Shown: positions 1-10,114 of the stretch, piece by piece
How the letters are laid out: the number at the start of each line of letters is the position of its first letter
How positions within the stretch are numbered: the first letter of the stretch is position 1
Assembly (NCBI RefSeq): GCF_019431455.1
Contig: NZ_JAHYSR010000002.1
Span: 103,723-167,722 of the forward strand
Length of the DNA: 64,000 bases
Reading direction: 5' to 3'
DNA from: Paracoccus bogoriensis
Lineage (GTDB): Bacteria; Pseudomonadota; Alphaproteobacteria; Rhodobacterales; Rhodobacteraceae
Translations under genes and position numbers: made by a program
The notes under the pieces: model-generated
Databases searched by the model: none
What the model was told of the DNA's origin: nothing
The model's input: the letters and a program-made list of their open reading frames with translations, nothing else

Positions 1-706
1 CGAAGCGCACGACCTTGCCGCCCGCGCCGCGCAGCACCGCGTCGCCCGCCGCCGTGTCCCATTCCATCGTGCGGCCCAGCCGGGGGTAGAGATCCGCCTC
101 GCCCGTGGCCACAAGGCAGAACTTCAGCGAGCTGCCCGCGCTGGTCATGTCGCGCACGCCATAGCGCGCGATATATTCATCCGTCGCCGCGTCGCGGTGC
201 GATTTCGAGGCCACGACCATCAGCGCGCGATTGTCTGGCGTCGCGTTGACGCCGATGGGGTGTGTTTCGCCCGGTTCGGCGCCGAAGGGGCCGTTTTCCT
301 CGACCGAACGGCCGTCGGCGGTGGTGTAGAACAGCCGACCCCTGGCCGGCGCATAGACGACGCCGCGCACAGGAACGCCGTTCTCGACATAGGCGATGTT
401 GACGGTGAAATCGCCGCGACGCTGCACGAATTCCTTGGTCCCGTCCAGCGGGTCCACGATCAGAAAGCTGTCGAGGCTCTGGCCATGCGTCTCGGCCTGT
501 TCCTCGGTCACCAGGGGGATGTCGGGAAAGGCCGCGCGCAGACCCTCCGAAATCAAGGCATCGGCCGCCTCGTCGGCTGCGGTCACGGGCGAATCATCCG
601 ACTTGGCGCGCGTCTCGAAATCGTCCGAGCCGTAGATTTCCATGATCCGGTCGCCGGCCAGCAGGGCCAGACGGCGCATTTCCGAGGTCAGACGATCAAA
701 TTGCAT
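1..706 (-). CDS. cysQ: 3'(2'),5'-bisphosphate nucleotidase CysQ, 3' end cut by window edge
   Basis: This is an inositol-monophosphatase-fold enzyme that removes the 3' phosphate from PAP, a by-product of sulfate assimilation. About 235 residues are visible and the C terminus runs off the left edge. Read on the minus strand from the ATG at 704-706, the protein shows the family metal-binding residues: a Glu-Glu pair at residues 68-69, DPLDGTKEF at 85-93, and WDTAAGDAV near residue 219. The DGTKEF form of motif 1 is typical of CysQ rather than of plain inositol monophosphatase (SuhB has DGT.NF). It is divergent from the ABC permease gene at 878, with a 171-bp gap between them that holds nothing else I can identify. 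Confidence 0.88.
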   Translation of the reverse strand, partial: MQFDRLTSEMRRLALLAGDRIMEIYGSDDFETRAKSDDSPVTAADEAADALISEGLRAAFPDIPLVTEEQAETHGQSLDSFLIVDPLDGTKEFVQRRGDFTVNIAYVENGVPVRGVVYAPARGRLFYTTADGRSVEENGPFGAEPGETHPIGVNATPDNRALMVVASKSHRDAATDEYIARYGVRDMTSAGSSLKFCLVATGEADLYPRLGRTMEWDTAAGDAVLRGAGGKVVRF

Positions 707-877
707 CCAGTTTCCTTTCGAGGCGCGGGTCCGGCGGGCAAGCGTGGGCTCTGCGCAGATTGTATGGCCGCTTGCGCCCCCTTATGATGGCCTGCAAGCC
801 CTACGGCAAGCATCAGGCGCGGCACATGCCCGCCCGATCCGCGGCTGAGCGGCGGCCGGGCATCGAAGGAACGACGC

Positions 878-1699
878 ATGTTCAAGCAGCGCCATAACCG
901 AAACATGCTGGAGGCGAGCTTCGCCACCCTGGCGCTGATCTATCACCAGACCGTTTACAAGCTGCGGACGCAGCACCGCAACGCGCTGGTCGGTCTGCTG
1001 CTGACGATGATGCAAAGCCTGATCATGATCGTGGTTCTGATGACCCTGTTCCTGCTGATCGGCGTCCGCACATCGCCGATCCGCGGCGATTTCATGCTCT
1101 ACATCATGTCGGGCATCTTCATCTTCATGACTCATGTGCAGACGGCGGGGCAGGTCGCAAACAGCCACTCCATCTCGTCGGCGCTGGTCAAGCACGAGCC
1201 ATTGAACGCCGCTATCCTGATTTCGGCAGCAGCCCTGTCGGTGCTCTACCGCCAGACGATCGTTTGCCTGACGGTGCTGGCCACATACCATCTGGCTTTT
1301 GCACCGATCTCGATTTACGACCCGGTCGGGGCGGCAGCCCTGTTCCTGCTGGCGTGGTTTTCCGGTGTCTCTGTCGGAATCATCTTTCTGGGCATAAAGC
1401 CCTGGGCGCCGGCCCTGGCGGCCACGCTGACCATCTTCTATCAGCGGATCAACATGTTCGCCTCGGGCAAGATGTTTGTCGCCAACACGATTCCCGGCTT
1501 CATCCTGCCCTGGTTCATCTGGAACCCGCTGTTTCACCTGATCGACCAGCAACGGGGTTTCCTCTTCATCAACTACGCGCCGCACCGCACCGTGCTGCTT
1601 TATCCGCTGTGGTTCTCGATCGGGGCGCTGATGATCGGCCTGCTGATCAACTTCACCACCCGCAAGTACGAATCCGCCAGCTGGGGCGCGATGCAGTAA
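878..1699 (+). CDS. ABC-2 type polysaccharide export permease (KpsM-like)
   Basis: This 273-residue integral membrane protein resembles the ABC-2 permeases that export capsule or other polysaccharides. An N-terminal soluble stretch (about 1-40) is followed by six probable membrane segments, beginning around residues 45-70 and 75-95 and ending near 245-262. The start ATG has an AGGAACGACGC leader giving a plausible ribosome site. No ATP-binding (KpsT-like) partner lies beside it; the next gene is dnaK. It is therefore an orphan permease in this window, and its ATPase and substrate must be encoded elsewhere. The transport direction and polysaccharide substrate are inferred from family resemblance only. 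Confidence 0.75.
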   Translation: MFKQRHNRNMLEASFATLALIYHQTVYKLRTQHRNALVGLLLTMMQSLIMIVVLMTLFLLIGVRTSPIRGDFMLYIMSGIFIFMTHVQTAGQVANSHSISSALVKHEPLNAAILISAAALSVLYRQTIVCLTVLATYHLAFAPISIYDPVGAAALFLLAWFSGVSVGIIFLGIKPWAPALAATLTIFYQRINMFASGKMFVANTIPGFILPWFIWNPLFHLIDQQRGFLFINYAPHRTVLLYPLWFSIGALMIGLLINFTTRKYESASWGAMQ

Positions 1700-1717
1700 C
1701 AAGCGGACTCGCCGCTG

Positions 1718-1745
1718 CTTGCGGGCCTGAAATCCATCCCTATAT
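1718..1745 (+). promoter_or_regulatory. RpoH (sigma-32)-type promoter for dnaK
   Basis: A CTTG -35 element at 1718-1721 is followed 17 bases later by CCTATAT at 1739-1745. This matches the alphaproteobacterial heat-shock pattern CTTG-N17/18-CYTAT. It lies about 110 bases before the dnaK start and directly after the upstream permease gene, where a heat-shock promoter is expected. Confidence 0.65.
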
Positions 1746-1853
1746 ACAGCCGCGAAGCCATTCCGGCAGAGCCGGGACCAAATCAAGGGATCGGGCCTTG
1801 GGGGCCGCAACGGACCCGAAGCCTGAACATCGCCGCAAGAAAGGTTAAGAACT

Positions 1854-3770
1854 ATGTCCAAAGTCATCGGCATCGACCTCGGCACCACGAACAGCTGCGT
1901 CGCGATCATGGACGGCAGCCAGCCCAAGGTCATCGAGAACAGCGAAGGCGCCCGCACCACGCCCTCGATCGTGGGCTTTACGGATAACGAGCGTCTGGTC
2001 GGCCAGCCCGCCAAGCGTCAGGCGGTCACGAACCCCGCCAATACGATCTTTGCGGTCAAGCGCCTGATCGGCCGCCGGATCGACGATGAAGCCGTCGAAA
2101 AGGACAAGAAGCTCGTCCCCTACGCCATTGTCGATGGCGGCAATGGCGACGCCTGGGTCGAGGTGAAGGGCGAGAAGTTCTCGCCCGCGCAGGTCAGCGC
2201 GATGATCCTGCAAAAGATGAAGGAAACCGCCGAAAGCTATCTGGGCGAGCCCGTCACCCAGGCGGTCATCACCGTTCCGGCCTATTTCAACGATGCGCAG
2301 CGTCAGGCCACCAAGGACGCGGGCAAGATCGCGGGCCTCGAAGTGCTGCGAATCATCAACGAGCCGACGGCCGCCGCGCTGGCCTATGGCCTGGACAAGA
2401 AGGACAGCAAGACCATCGCCGTTTATGACCTTGGCGGCGGCACCTTCGACATCACCATCCTGGAAATCGACGACGGCCTGTTCGAGGTGAAATCGACCAA
2501 CGGGGACACGTTCCTCGGCGGCGAGGACTTCGACATGCGCATCGTCAATTACCTGGCCGAGGAGTTCAAGAAAGAGCATGGCGTCGATCTGACCGGCGAC
2601 AAGATGGCGCTGCAGCGCCTGAAGGAAGCGGCCGAAAAGGCCAAGATCGAACTGTCCTCGTCCACCCAGACCGAGATCAACCAGCCCTTCATCAGCATGG
2701 ACAAGAACAGCGGCACCCCGCTGCACCTTGTTGTCAAGCTGACCCGCGCCAAGCTGGAAAGCCTGGTGGCCGACCTGATCAAGCGCACCATGAAGCCCGT
2801 GCAAGAGGCGCTGAAGGATGCCGGCTGCTCGAAATCCGACATCGACGAGGTCGTTCTGGTCGGCGGCATGACCCGGATGCCCAAGGTTGTGCAGGAAGTG
2901 ACCGAGTTTTTCGGCAAGGAGCCGCACAAGGGCGTGAACCCCGACGAGGTCGTGGCGCTTGGCGCGGCGATCCAGGCTGGCGTGTTGCAGGGTGACGTGA
3001 AGGATGTCGTGCTGCTGGATGTGACGCCGCTGTCGCTGGGGATCGAAACGCTTGGTGGGGTCTTTACCCGCCTGATCGACCGCAACACCACGATCCCGAC
3101 CAAGAAGTCGCAGATCTTCTCGACCGCCGAGGATAACCAGAACGCGGTGACGATCCGCGTTTTCCAAGGTGAGCGCGAGATGGCCGCAGACAACAAGTTG
3201 CTGGGCCAGTTCAACCTGGAAAACATCCCGCCCGCGCCGCGTGGTATGCCTCAGATCGAGGTGACCTTCGACATCGACGCCAACGGCATCGTTTCGGTCA
3301 GCGCCAAGGACAAGGGCACCGGCAAGGAGCAGAAGATCACCATCCAGGCCTCGGGCGGTCTTACCGACGAAGAGATCGAGCGGATGATCAAGGATGCCGA
3401 GCAGAATGCCGAGGCCGACCGATCCCGCCGTGAACTGGTCGAGGTCAGGAACCAGGCCGAAAGCCTGATCCATTCGACCCGCAAGTCGCTGGAAGAGCAT
3501 GGCGACAAGGTCGATGGTTCGACCGTCGAGGCGATCGAACTGGCGCTCGGTGCGCTGGAGGAAGCGGTCAAGTCCGACGATGCCGGCAAGATCCGCTCGG
3601 GCATCCAGAACGTGATGGACGCCTCGATGCGTCTTGGCGAGGCGATCTACAAGGCGCAGCAGGGCGCCGAGGACGGCTCTGACGATAAAGGTGACAATCC
3701 GCGCAGCGTGGACGATGACATCGTGGACGCCGATTTCGAGGATCTGGGCAAAGACAAGAAGCGCGGCTGA
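1854..3770 (+). CDS. dnaK: Molecular chaperone DnaK (Hsp70)
   Basis: This is the full-length Hsp70 chaperone, 638 residues, the usual size. The N terminus carries the phosphate-binding signature [13 protein letters not shown]. The ATPase domain also shows [11 protein letters not shown] near residue 190 and [10 protein letters not shown] near residue 338, and the substrate-binding domain includes [14 protein letters not shown]. It refolds proteins in the cytoplasm together with DnaJ, which is encoded just downstream, and GrpE, which is not in the window. An AAAGGTT ribosome site precedes the ATG, and an RpoH-like promoter lies upstream. Confidence 0.99.
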   Translation: MSKVIGIDLGTTNSCVAIMDGSQPKVIENSEGARTTPSIVGFTDNERLVGQPAKRQAVTNPANTIFAVKRLIGRRIDDEAVEKDKKLVPYAIVDGGNGDAWVEVKGEKFSPAQVSAMILQKMKETAESYLGEPVTQAVITVPAYFNDAQRQATKDAGKIAGLEVLRIINEPTAAALAYGLDKKDSKTIAVYDLGGGTFDITILEIDDGLFEVKSTNGDTFLGGEDFDMRIVNYLAEEFKKEHGVDLTGDKMALQRLKEAAEKAKIELSSSTQTEINQPFISMDKNSGTPLHLVVKLTRAKLESLVADLIKRTMKPVQEALKDAGCSKSDIDEVVLVGGMTRMPKVVQEVTEFFGKEPHKGVNPDEVVALGAAIQAGVLQGDVKDVVLLDVTPLSLGIETLGGVFTRLIDRNTTIPTKKSQIFSTAEDNQNAVTIRVFQGEREMAADNKLLGQFNLENIPPAPRGMPQIEVTFDIDANGIVSVSAKDKGTGKEQKITIQASGGLTDEEIERMIKDAEQNAEADRSRRELVEVRNQAESLIHSTRKSLEEHGDKVDGSTVEAIELALGALEEAVKSDDAGKIRSGIQNVMDASMRLGEAIYKAQQGAEDGSDDKGDNPRSVDDDIVDADFEDLGKDKKRG

Positions 3771-3793
3771 TCCGGGCCGCGAACCCGAGAAGG

Positions 3794-3819
3794 GCCGGCC
3801 CGCGCATCAGCGGGCCGGC
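3794..3819 (+). terminator. Hairpin between dnaK and dnaJ
   Basis: A perfect 10-bp stem (GCCGGCCCGC at 3794-3803 with its complement at 810-819 of the same kilobase, i.e. 3810-3819) has a 6-base loop and is followed by TTGTTCGTT. It could terminate or attenuate dnaK transcription before dnaJ, or stabilise the dnaK mRNA 3' end. Confidence 0.7.
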
Positions 3820-3852
3820 TTGTTCGTTGGGGATTGCTGAACAGGACGACAG

Positions 3853-5013
3853 ATGAGCAAGCGTTGCTACTACGAGGTGCTCGGGATCAGCCGCGGCGCC
3901 TCGGCGGACGAGATCAAGAAAGCCTATCGCCGCAAGGCCAAGGAGCTGCATCCCGACCGCAACAAGGACGACGCCACAGCCGAGGCCCGGTTCAAGGAGG
4001 TGAACGAGGCCTATGATTGCCTCAAGGACGATCAGAAGAGGGCCGCCTATGACCGCTTCGGCCACGCGGCCTTCGAGGGTGGCGGCGGTGGATTCGGTAG
4101 CGCGCGCGGCGGCCATCCGGGCGATTTCGGTGCGGCTTTCGCGGATGTGTTCGAGGATCTTTTCGGCGACATGATGGGCCGCCGCGGCGGCGGCGGGCGG
4201 TCGCGTGCCCAACGCGGCCAGGATCTGCGCTACAATCTGCGTGTCACGCTGGAAGAGGCCTATCGCGGCGTTCAGAAGGTCATCACCGTTCGAGGCTCGG
4301 TCATCTGCGAGGAATGTCAAGGCACCGGGGCCGAGGGCGCGTCCCAACCCGCCGTCTGCCCTACCTGCGCGGGCATGGGCAAGGTCCGGGCGCAGCAGGG
4401 TTTCTTTACCGTGGAACGCACCTGCCCGACCTGCGGCGGTGCGGGGCAGATCGTCAAGAACCCCTGCAAGGCCTGCCACGGGGCGGGCCGGGTGGAACGC
4501 GAACGCACGCTGTCGGTGAACATCCCTGCCGGCGTCGAGACAGGCACGCGCATCCGCCTGGCCGGCGAGGGCGAGGCCGGTCTGCGCGGTGGGCCTTCGG
4601 GCGATCTCTATATTTTCGTCGAGGTGGCCCAGCACGAGATTTTCCTGCGCGAGGGCAAGATGCTGGCCTGTCAGGTTCCGGTCAGCATGGCGACCGCCGC
4701 GCTTGGCGGCGAGGTCGAGGTGCCGACCATCGACGGAGGCCGGGCTCGGGTCAAGGTGCCTGCGGGCAGCCAGTCGGGCCGTCAGATGCGCCTGCGCGGC
4801 AAGGGGATGCCACCCTTGCGCCACGGTCCCGGCGCGGGCGGCGATTTCGGCGACATGCTGATCGAGCTGACGGTCGAGACGCCGGTGAACCTGTCGCCGC
4901 GCCAGAAGGAGCTGCTGCGCGAGTTCGAGGCCGCCGGTTCCGGCGGTAACAGCCCTCAATCCGAGGGCTTCTTCGACAAGGTCCGGCATTTCTGGGAAGG
5001 CATGACCCGTTAG
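3853..5013 (+). CDS. dnaJ: Co-chaperone DnaJ (Hsp40)
   Basis: This 386-residue type I J-protein stimulates the DnaK ATPase and delivers substrates. The J domain at the N terminus has the essential HPD at residues 33-35. A Gly/Phe-rich linker follows at about 75-125. Four CxxCxGxG zinc-binding repeats begin at C152 ([32 protein letters not shown]). The C-terminal substrate-binding domains follow. It lies 82 bases downstream of dnaK with a hairpin in between, so its expression may be partly uncoupled from dnaK. Confidence 0.98.
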   Translation: MSKRCYYEVLGISRGASADEIKKAYRRKAKELHPDRNKDDATAEARFKEVNEAYDCLKDDQKRAAYDRFGHAAFEGGGGGFGSARGGHPGDFGAAFADVFEDLFGDMMGRRGGGGRSRAQRGQDLRYNLRVTLEEAYRGVQKVITVRGSVICEECQGTGAEGASQPAVCPTCAGMGKVRAQQGFFTVERTCPTCGGAGQIVKNPCKACHGAGRVERERTLSVNIPAGVETGTRIRLAGEGEAGLRGGPSGDLYIFVEVAQHEIFLREGKMLACQVPVSMATAALGGEVEVPTIDGGRARVKVPAGSQSGRQMRLRGKGMPPLRHGPGAGGDFGDMLIELTVETPVNLSPRQKELLREFEAAGSGGNSPQSEGFFDKVRHFWEGMTR

Positions 5014-5055
5014 GCGTTAGCGATTTCTTTACGGTCTTTCTGCCATGCTTGCGGC

Positions 5056-5823
5056 ATGGACCAGAATCGCGCCTTCGCTGAAATGCCCCTGCCCCTTTTC
5101 GCGCCAGCCCCCGATGACGTGGCGCGGCCCCCGACCGGGGGCAGGCGCCCGCCCTCGTATCTGGCCGATCACCGGGCACGGCTGCGCGAACGCTTCATGG
5201 TGGGCGGGGCTGCCGCGCTGCCGGATTACGAGATGCTTGAACTTGTCCTGTTCCGGGCCATTCCGCGACAGGATGTAAAGCCCCTTGCCCGTCGCCTGAT
5301 CGAGGTTTTCGGCGATTTCAACCGCGTCGTTACCGCTCCTCCGGCGCGCCTGCAACAGGTCGATGGCGTCGGTCCCGCAGTCGTCACCGAATTGAAGATC
5401 GTCGAGGCCGCGGCGCAACGAATGGCGCGCGCCCGGGTGATGCACCGTCCGGTCCTGTCCGGTTGGCAAGCGCTTCTGGACTATTGTCATACCGCCATGG
5501 CGCATGGCGAGATCGAGGAATTCCGCGTCCTGTTCCTGGACCGAAAGAACATCCTGATTGCCGACGAAGCACAGGCGCGCGGCACGGTCGATCATGTCCC
5601 CGTCTATCCGCGAGAGGTGATCCGACGTGCGCTGGAATTGAATGCTTCGGCGCTGATCCTTGTGCACAATCATCCCTCAGGTGATCCCACACCCTCGGAT
5701 GCCGACATCGCCATGACCGCCCGCATCGCTCAGGCGGCCGAAAGCATGGGAATCACCGTCCACGACCATCTGATCATCGGCAAGTCGCGCGAACTGAGCT
5801 TTCGTTCGGAGGGGTTGCTCTGA
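5056..5823 (+). CDS. radC: RadC-family JAB-domain protein
   Basis: This 255-residue protein belongs to the RadC family, named for DNA repair although the biochemical role is unsettled. The N-terminal half holds a helix-hairpin-helix-like region (QVDGVGPAVV, around residue 105). The C-terminal MPN/JAB domain carries the metal-binding pattern HNHPSGDPTPSD, with His204, His206 and Asp215 as probable ligands. It follows dnaJ by 42 bases on the same strand, but a functional link to the chaperones is not implied. Confidence 0.92.
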   Translation: MDQNRAFAEMPLPLFAPAPDDVARPPTGGRRPPSYLADHRARLRERFMVGGAAALPDYEMLELVLFRAIPRQDVKPLARRLIEVFGDFNRVVTAPPARLQQVDGVGPAVVTELKIVEAAAQRMARARVMHRPVLSGWQALLDYCHTAMAHGEIEEFRVLFLDRKNILIADEAQARGTVDHVPVYPREVIRRALELNASALILVHNHPSGDPTPSDADIAMTARIAQAAESMGITVHDHLIIGKSRELSFRSEGLL

Positions 5824-6062
5824 GGCGAGCCACCTGTCACCCTGGCCGAGCCGGCAAGATGGCTGCGACAGCACGTTGCATCCTGGACGCAGGCGATGGC
5901 CGACGGTCCAGCGGATGCGGCGATTTGCGACGCCGCTTGCGGGCTTATCATCTGGACTGACACGGATTTGAACGCTAGAACCGCCTGCGCGAAGGCTGCG
6001 TTCGGACGCGGCCCGGAATGTCGTATCGGCCAAGATTTGAGGCCCGAATTGGAGTATGACCC

Positions 6063-6626
6063 GTGTCCCACGCAGATGACCACGTAGGCACCCGGAGGGA
6101 TTTCCTCTATTATGCCACGGCGGGCGCAGGCACGGTGGCCGCCGGTGCCGCCGCCTGGACGCTTGTGAATCAGATGAACCCGTCGGCCGATGTGCAGGCG
6201 CTTGCCTCGATCCAGGTCGATGTCAGCGGCGTCGCTCCGGGTTCGCAGATCACCGTGCTGTTTCTGGGCAAGCCCGTGTTCATCCGCCGCCGCACCCCCG
6301 CCGAGATCGAGGCGGCGCGCGCAGTGCAGTTGAACGAACTGATGGACCAGAACGCGCAGAACCCGAATATTGGCGACAACGAGCCTGCGATCGACCAGAA
6401 CCGGACGCTTGATGCCGAAGGCGAATGGCTGGTCCAGATCGGCGTCTGCACCCATCTGGGCTGCGTCCCGATCGGTGACGGCGCGGGCGATTTCGGCGGC
6501 TGGTTCTGTCCCTGCCACGGCAGCCACTACGACACGGCCGGGCGCATCCGTCGCGGTCCCGCGCCGCAAAACATGCACATTCCCGTGGCGTCGTTCCTGA
6601 ACGACACCACCATCCAGCTGGGCTGA
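6063..6626 (+). CDS. petA: Cytochrome bc1 complex Rieske iron-sulfur subunit
   Basis: This is the 2Fe-2S subunit of ubiquinol:cytochrome c oxidoreductase, 187 residues with a GTG start. The N terminus has a twin-arginine-like [13 protein letters not shown] signal-anchor around residues 11-30, so the folded cluster domain is exported across the inner membrane. The cluster ligands are in CTHLGC (129-134) and CPCHGSHYD (149-157). It is the first gene of the fbc operon; petB starts 10 bases after it. The 239 bases between radC and this gene presumably contain the promoter, but I could not pick one with confidence. Confidence 0.98.
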   Translation: MSHADDHVGTRRDFLYYATAGAGTVAAGAAAWTLVNQMNPSADVQALASIQVDVSGVAPGSQITVLFLGKPVFIRRRTPAEIEAARAVQLNELMDQNAQNPNIGDNEPAIDQNRTLDAEGEWLVQIGVCTHLGCVPIGDGAGDFGGWFCPCHGSHYDTAGRIRRGPAPQNMHIPVASFLNDTTIQLG

Positions 6627-6636
6627 GGGGGGACCG

Positions 6637-7959
6637 ATGGCCGGAATTCCGCACGATCATTACGAACCCAAGTCCGGGTTCGAGCGCTGGCTGCACCGCC
6701 GCCTTCCGGTGGCGGGGCTGCTTTACGACACCCTGATGATTCCCACGCCCAAGAACCTGAACTGGATGTGGATCTGGGGCATCGTCCTTGTGTTCTGCCT
6801 TGTGCTTCAGATCGTTACCGGCATCGTGCTGGTGATGCATTACACGCCGCATGTCGATCTGGCCTTCGCCAGCGTCGAGCACATCATGCGCAACGTGAAT
6901 GGCGGCTACATGCTGCGCTATCTGCACGCGAACGGCGCTTCGCTGTTCTTCGTGGCGGTGTATCTGCACATCTTCCGGGGCCTCTATTACGGCAGCTACA
7001 AGGCCCCGCGCGAAGTGACCTGGATCATCGGCATGTTGATTTACCTGCTGATGATGGCCACGGCCTTCATGGGCTACGTGCTGCCCTGGGGTCAGATGTC
7101 CTTCTGGGGCGCGACCGTGATCACCGGCCTCTTCGGCGCCATTCCCGGCGTGGGCGAGGCTATCCAGACCTGGCTTCTGGGCGGACCGGCGGTCGATAAT
7201 GCGACGCTTAACCGGTTCTTCTCGCTGCATTATCTGTTGCCCTTCGTGATCCTGGGCCTGGTGATCGTGCATATCTGGGCCTTCCACACGACCGGCAACA
7301 ACAACCCCACCGGGGTCGAGGTGCGCCGGTCCAGCAAGGAAGAGGCCGCGCGCGACACACTGCCCTTCTGGCCCTATTTCGTGATCAAGGATCTGTTCGC
7401 CCTGGCGCTGATCCTGGTCGTTTTCTTCGCCATCGTCGGCTTCATGCCGAACTATCTGGGCCATGCCGACAACTACATTCCCGCCAACCCGATGGTGACG
7501 CCGGCCCATATCGTGCCGGAATGGTATTTCCTGCCCTTCTACGCCATCCTGCGCGCCTTCGACGGCGATGTCTGGCTGGTGCAGCTGGTCCAGTTCCTCA
7601 CCTTCGGCATCGTTGACGCCAAGTTCTTCGGCGTGTTGGCGATGTTCGGCGCGATTCTGGTCCTGGCGCTTGCGCCCTGGCTGGACACGTCGCGGGTCCG
7701 CTCGGGCCGCTATCGCCCGATGTTCAAATGGTGGTTCTGGCTGCTGGCCGCGGACTTCATGTTGCTGATGTGGGTCGGCGCCATGCCGGCCGAGGGGATC
7801 TATCCCTACATCGCGCTGGTCGGGTCGGCCTACTGGTTCGCCTTTTTCCTCGTGATCCTGCCATTGCTTGGCGTGATCGAGAAACCCGATCCCGTCCCGG
7901 CCACGATCGAGGAAGACTTCAACGCGCATTACGGCGCCAAGGCGACACCGGCCGAATAA
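6637..7959 (+). CDS. petB: Cytochrome b of the bc1 complex
   Basis: This 440-residue polytopic subunit holds the two b hemes and the quinol oxidation and quinone reduction sites. Characteristic stretches include [18 protein letters not shown] N-terminal sequence, [21 protein letters not shown] for the Qo region, and the conserved [13 protein letters not shown] motif, whose PEWY contributes to quinol oxidation. It sits between petA and petC with gaps of 10 and 13 bases, the standard fbcFBC order. Confidence 0.99.
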   Translation: MAGIPHDHYEPKSGFERWLHRRLPVAGLLYDTLMIPTPKNLNWMWIWGIVLVFCLVLQIVTGIVLVMHYTPHVDLAFASVEHIMRNVNGGYMLRYLHANGASLFFVAVYLHIFRGLYYGSYKAPREVTWIIGMLIYLLMMATAFMGYVLPWGQMSFWGATVITGLFGAIPGVGEAIQTWLLGGPAVDNATLNRFFSLHYLLPFVILGLVIVHIWAFHTTGNNNPTGVEVRRSSKEEAARDTLPFWPYFVIKDLFALALILVVFFAIVGFMPNYLGHADNYIPANPMVTPAHIVPEWYFLPFYAILRAFDGDVWLVQLVQFLTFGIVDAKFFGVLAMFGAILVLALAPWLDTSRVRSGRYRPMFKWWFWLLAADFMLLMWVGAMPAEGIYPYIALVGSAYWFAFFLVILPLLGVIEKPDPVPATIEEDFNAHYGAKATPAE

Positions 7960-7972
7960 GGAGAGCCTAGGA

Positions 7973-9130
7973 ATGACCCTGAGAACAAAGACGCTCACGG
8001 CGGCTCTGGCGCTGACGATCTCTGCCGGCGGGCTGGCTTGGGCGCAGGACAGCACGACCGTTCCGATGACGGCCCCGGCCGATGCCCCCGCCATGGGGGC
8101 CGGAGGCACGAACTTCGTCGCCTCACCCGAGACGACCGAAGCCCCCACGGCCGAGGCAGAGGCGACCGAAGCCCCTGCTGAGGACGCGGCGGCAGACGCG
8201 GCTGCAGAGGAAGAAGCGCCCATCGACGAAGCCGCAGCCGGGGCCGATGCGGTCGGCCTGTCTGCGGGCGGGGAATCCGTTGTTCCCGTTGAGACGACCG
8301 AGGCGGTGCCCGCCGTCGAGGATCATGCCCGTCTGGAAACCGGTATCGAGGAAGCCCTCGATCCGGGCGCCGACGAGGAAGCGGTCGATCCCTATGGCGG
8401 CGGCAGCTATTACGGCCATACCGAGGATGTTGCCTTCAGCTTCGAGGGCCCGTTCGGCCGCTTTGACCAGTTCCAGCTTCAGCGTGGCCTTCAGGTCTAT
8501 ACCGAGGTCTGTGCCGCCTGCCACGGCCTGGAATTCGTTCCGATCCGCACCTTGTCGGACCGGAACGGCCCCGGCCTGCCTGAAAACCAGGTTCGTGCCT
8601 ATGCAGCCGAGTTGCTGCCGATCTTCGACCCTGCCTTGGGCGAAGAGCGTCCGCGCGTCCCTACCGACCACTTCCCCAGTATCGAGGGTGCGGGCATGGG
8701 CCCGGATCTCTCGGTGATGGCCAAGGCGCGTGCGGGCTTTCACGGTCCCTATGGCACCGGGATCAATCAGCTTGTGCGCGGCATCGGCGGCCCGGAATAC
8801 ATCTATTCGCTTCTGACGGGCTATACCGGACAGGAGAAGGAAGAGGCGGGCACGCTGTATTATGGCAACACCGCGTTTCCGGGCGGATGGATCAGCATGG
8901 CGCCCCCGCTGTCGGATGACCGCGTGACCTATGAGGACGGCACGCCGGCCACGGTCGAGCAGATGTCGCTGGATGTTGCGGCCTTCCTGATGTGGACTGC
9001 CGAACCCAAGATGATGGAACGCAAGCAGGTCGGGCTTGTGTCGGTTCTGTTCCTGATTCTGTTGACGGTGCTGCTGTATCTGACCAACAAGCGTCTCTGG
9101 GCGCCGCACAAGAACAAGCCGAAGCATTGA
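7973..9130 (+). CDS. petC: Cytochrome c1 with long acidic N-terminal insert
   Basis: This heme-c subunit of the bc1 complex passes electrons to cytochrome c. A signal peptide is visible (residues 1 to about 24, ending LAWAQ). Residues about 25-145 are an Ala/Glu/Pro-rich acidic low-complexity region lacking in most c1 proteins but known from Paracoccus denitrificans. The CAACH heme site is at 180-184 and a C-terminal membrane anchor ([15 protein letters not shown]) precedes a basic tail. At 385 residues it is well above the usual c1 length because of the insert. A strong hairpin terminator follows. Confidence 0.97.
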   Translation: MTLRTKTLTAALALTISAGGLAWAQDSTTVPMTAPADAPAMGAGGTNFVASPETTEAPTAEAEATEAPAEDAAADAAAEEEAPIDEAAAGADAVGLSAGGESVVPVETTEAVPAVEDHARLETGIEEALDPGADEEAVDPYGGGSYYGHTEDVAFSFEGPFGRFDQFQLQRGLQVYTEVCAACHGLEFVPIRTLSDRNGPGLPENQVRAYAAELLPIFDPALGEERPRVPTDHFPSIEGAGMGPDLSVMAKARAGFHGPYGTGINQLVRGIGGPEYIYSLLTGYTGQEKEEAGTLYYGNTAFPGGWISMAPPLSDDRVTYEDGTPATVEQMSLDVAAFLMWTAEPKMMERKQVGLVSVLFLILLTVLLYLTNKRLWAPHKNKPKH

Positions 9131-9150
9131 TCGTCGCGAACAGCCAGGAG

Positions 9151-9174
9151 CGCGCCCCTTTCGGGGCGCGTTTT
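9151..9174 (+). terminator. Rho-independent terminator of petABC
   Basis: An 8-bp perfect stem (CGCGCCCC with GGGGCGCG) with a 4-base loop is followed by TTTTGCGTTT. It lies 20 bases after the petC stop codon and so closes the fbc operon. Confidence 0.88.
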
Positions 9175-9235
9175 GCGTTTCTGGACAAGCCGCGTGCGGC
9201 GGCTTCACATGAGCGTCGGTCGTAAGGAGGGGAAC

Positions 9236-10114
9236 ATGGCGATCTGGAATCTGGGGTCGATCAATATCGACCACGTCTATCGCTTGCCGCATCTGCCGCA
9301 GCCTGGCGAGACACTGGCGGCGCACGGCTACGGACTGGGTCTTGGGGGCAAGGGCGCAAACCAGTCTGTCGCGGCGGCGCGGGCGGGCTCGGTCACGCAT
9401 CATCTGGGCGCCATGGGGGCGGGCGATGACTGGGTTGTGGCGCGCCTGGATGCAGCCGGGATCCGCACGGGCGCGATCCAGCGCTTGCCCAAGCAGGCCA
9501 CGGGTCATGCCATCATCCTGCTTGATGCCGAAGCCGAGAACGCCATCGTCATTCACCCCGGCGCCAACCGCGCCATCGACGAGGCGCGCCTGACCCGCGA
9601 TCTGGCGGGGATTGCCCCTGGCGATCTGCTGCTGCTGCAAAACGAGACCAGCGCCCAGCCCGAAGCCGCCTGTGCAGCAAAGGCTCGGGGGGCGCGCGTG
9701 ATCTATTCGGCGGCTCCCTTCGACCTGGCCGCCGTTTGCGCGGTGCTGCCCCATGTCACGATCTTGGCCATGAACGAAGGCGAGGCCGCGCAGCTGGCCG
9801 CCGCGATGCCCCAGGGGCCAGGCGTCGAGGCCATGCTGATTACCAAGGGGGCGAAAGGGGCTGAATATCGTGACCTGCGGACGGGTGCGGTGCATCATCA
9901 GCCCGCTTTCCGCGTCGATCCGGTGGACACGACCGGCGCGGGCGACACCTTTGCGGGTTATTTCGCCGCCGGGCTGGATCAGGGTCTGGATGTGGCGCAG
10001 GCCCTGCGCCTGGCCTCGGGTGCGGCGGCGCTGAAGGTCACGCGGCCGGGGGCGGGCGACGCCATCCCCAGCCGCGCCGAGGTCGAGGCATTTCTGGCCA
10101 ATCAGCCGATCTGA
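9236..10114 (+). CDS. PfkB-family sugar kinase, ribokinase-like
   Basis: This 292-residue protein is a PfkB-family carbohydrate kinase, most like ribokinase. It shows the N-terminal [14 protein letters not shown] substrate region, the [15 protein letters not shown] motif near residues 39-53, and the C-terminal [13 protein letters not shown] anion-hole and catalytic Asp motif. I chose the ATG at 9236 because an AAGGAGG sits 5 bases before it; the frame is open further upstream to 9173. The gene stands alone, and its stop overlaps the 3' end of the convergent aroC gene by 13 bases. The exact sugar is not determined from sequence. Confidence 0.85.
   Translation: MAIWNLGSINIDHVYRLPHLPQPGETLAAHGYGLGLGGKGANQSVAAARAGSVTHHLGAMGAGDDWVVARLDAAGIRTGAIQRLPKQATGHAIILLDAEAENAIVIHPGANRAIDEARLTRDLAGIAPGDLLLLQNETSAQPEAACAAKARGARVIYSAAPFDLAAVCAVLPHVTILAMNEGEAAQLAAAMPQGPGVEAMLITKGAKGAEYRDLRTGAVHHQPAFRVDPVDTTGAGDTFAGYFAAGLDQGLDVAQALRLASGAAALKVTRPGAGDAIPSRAEVEAFLANQPI

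Noticed and set aside
1845..3500. 551-residue open frame on the minus strand opposite dnaK
   Set aside because: Antisense frames opposite dnaK are a well-known artefact of its codon bias in GC-rich DNA; dnaK is unambiguous on the other strand.
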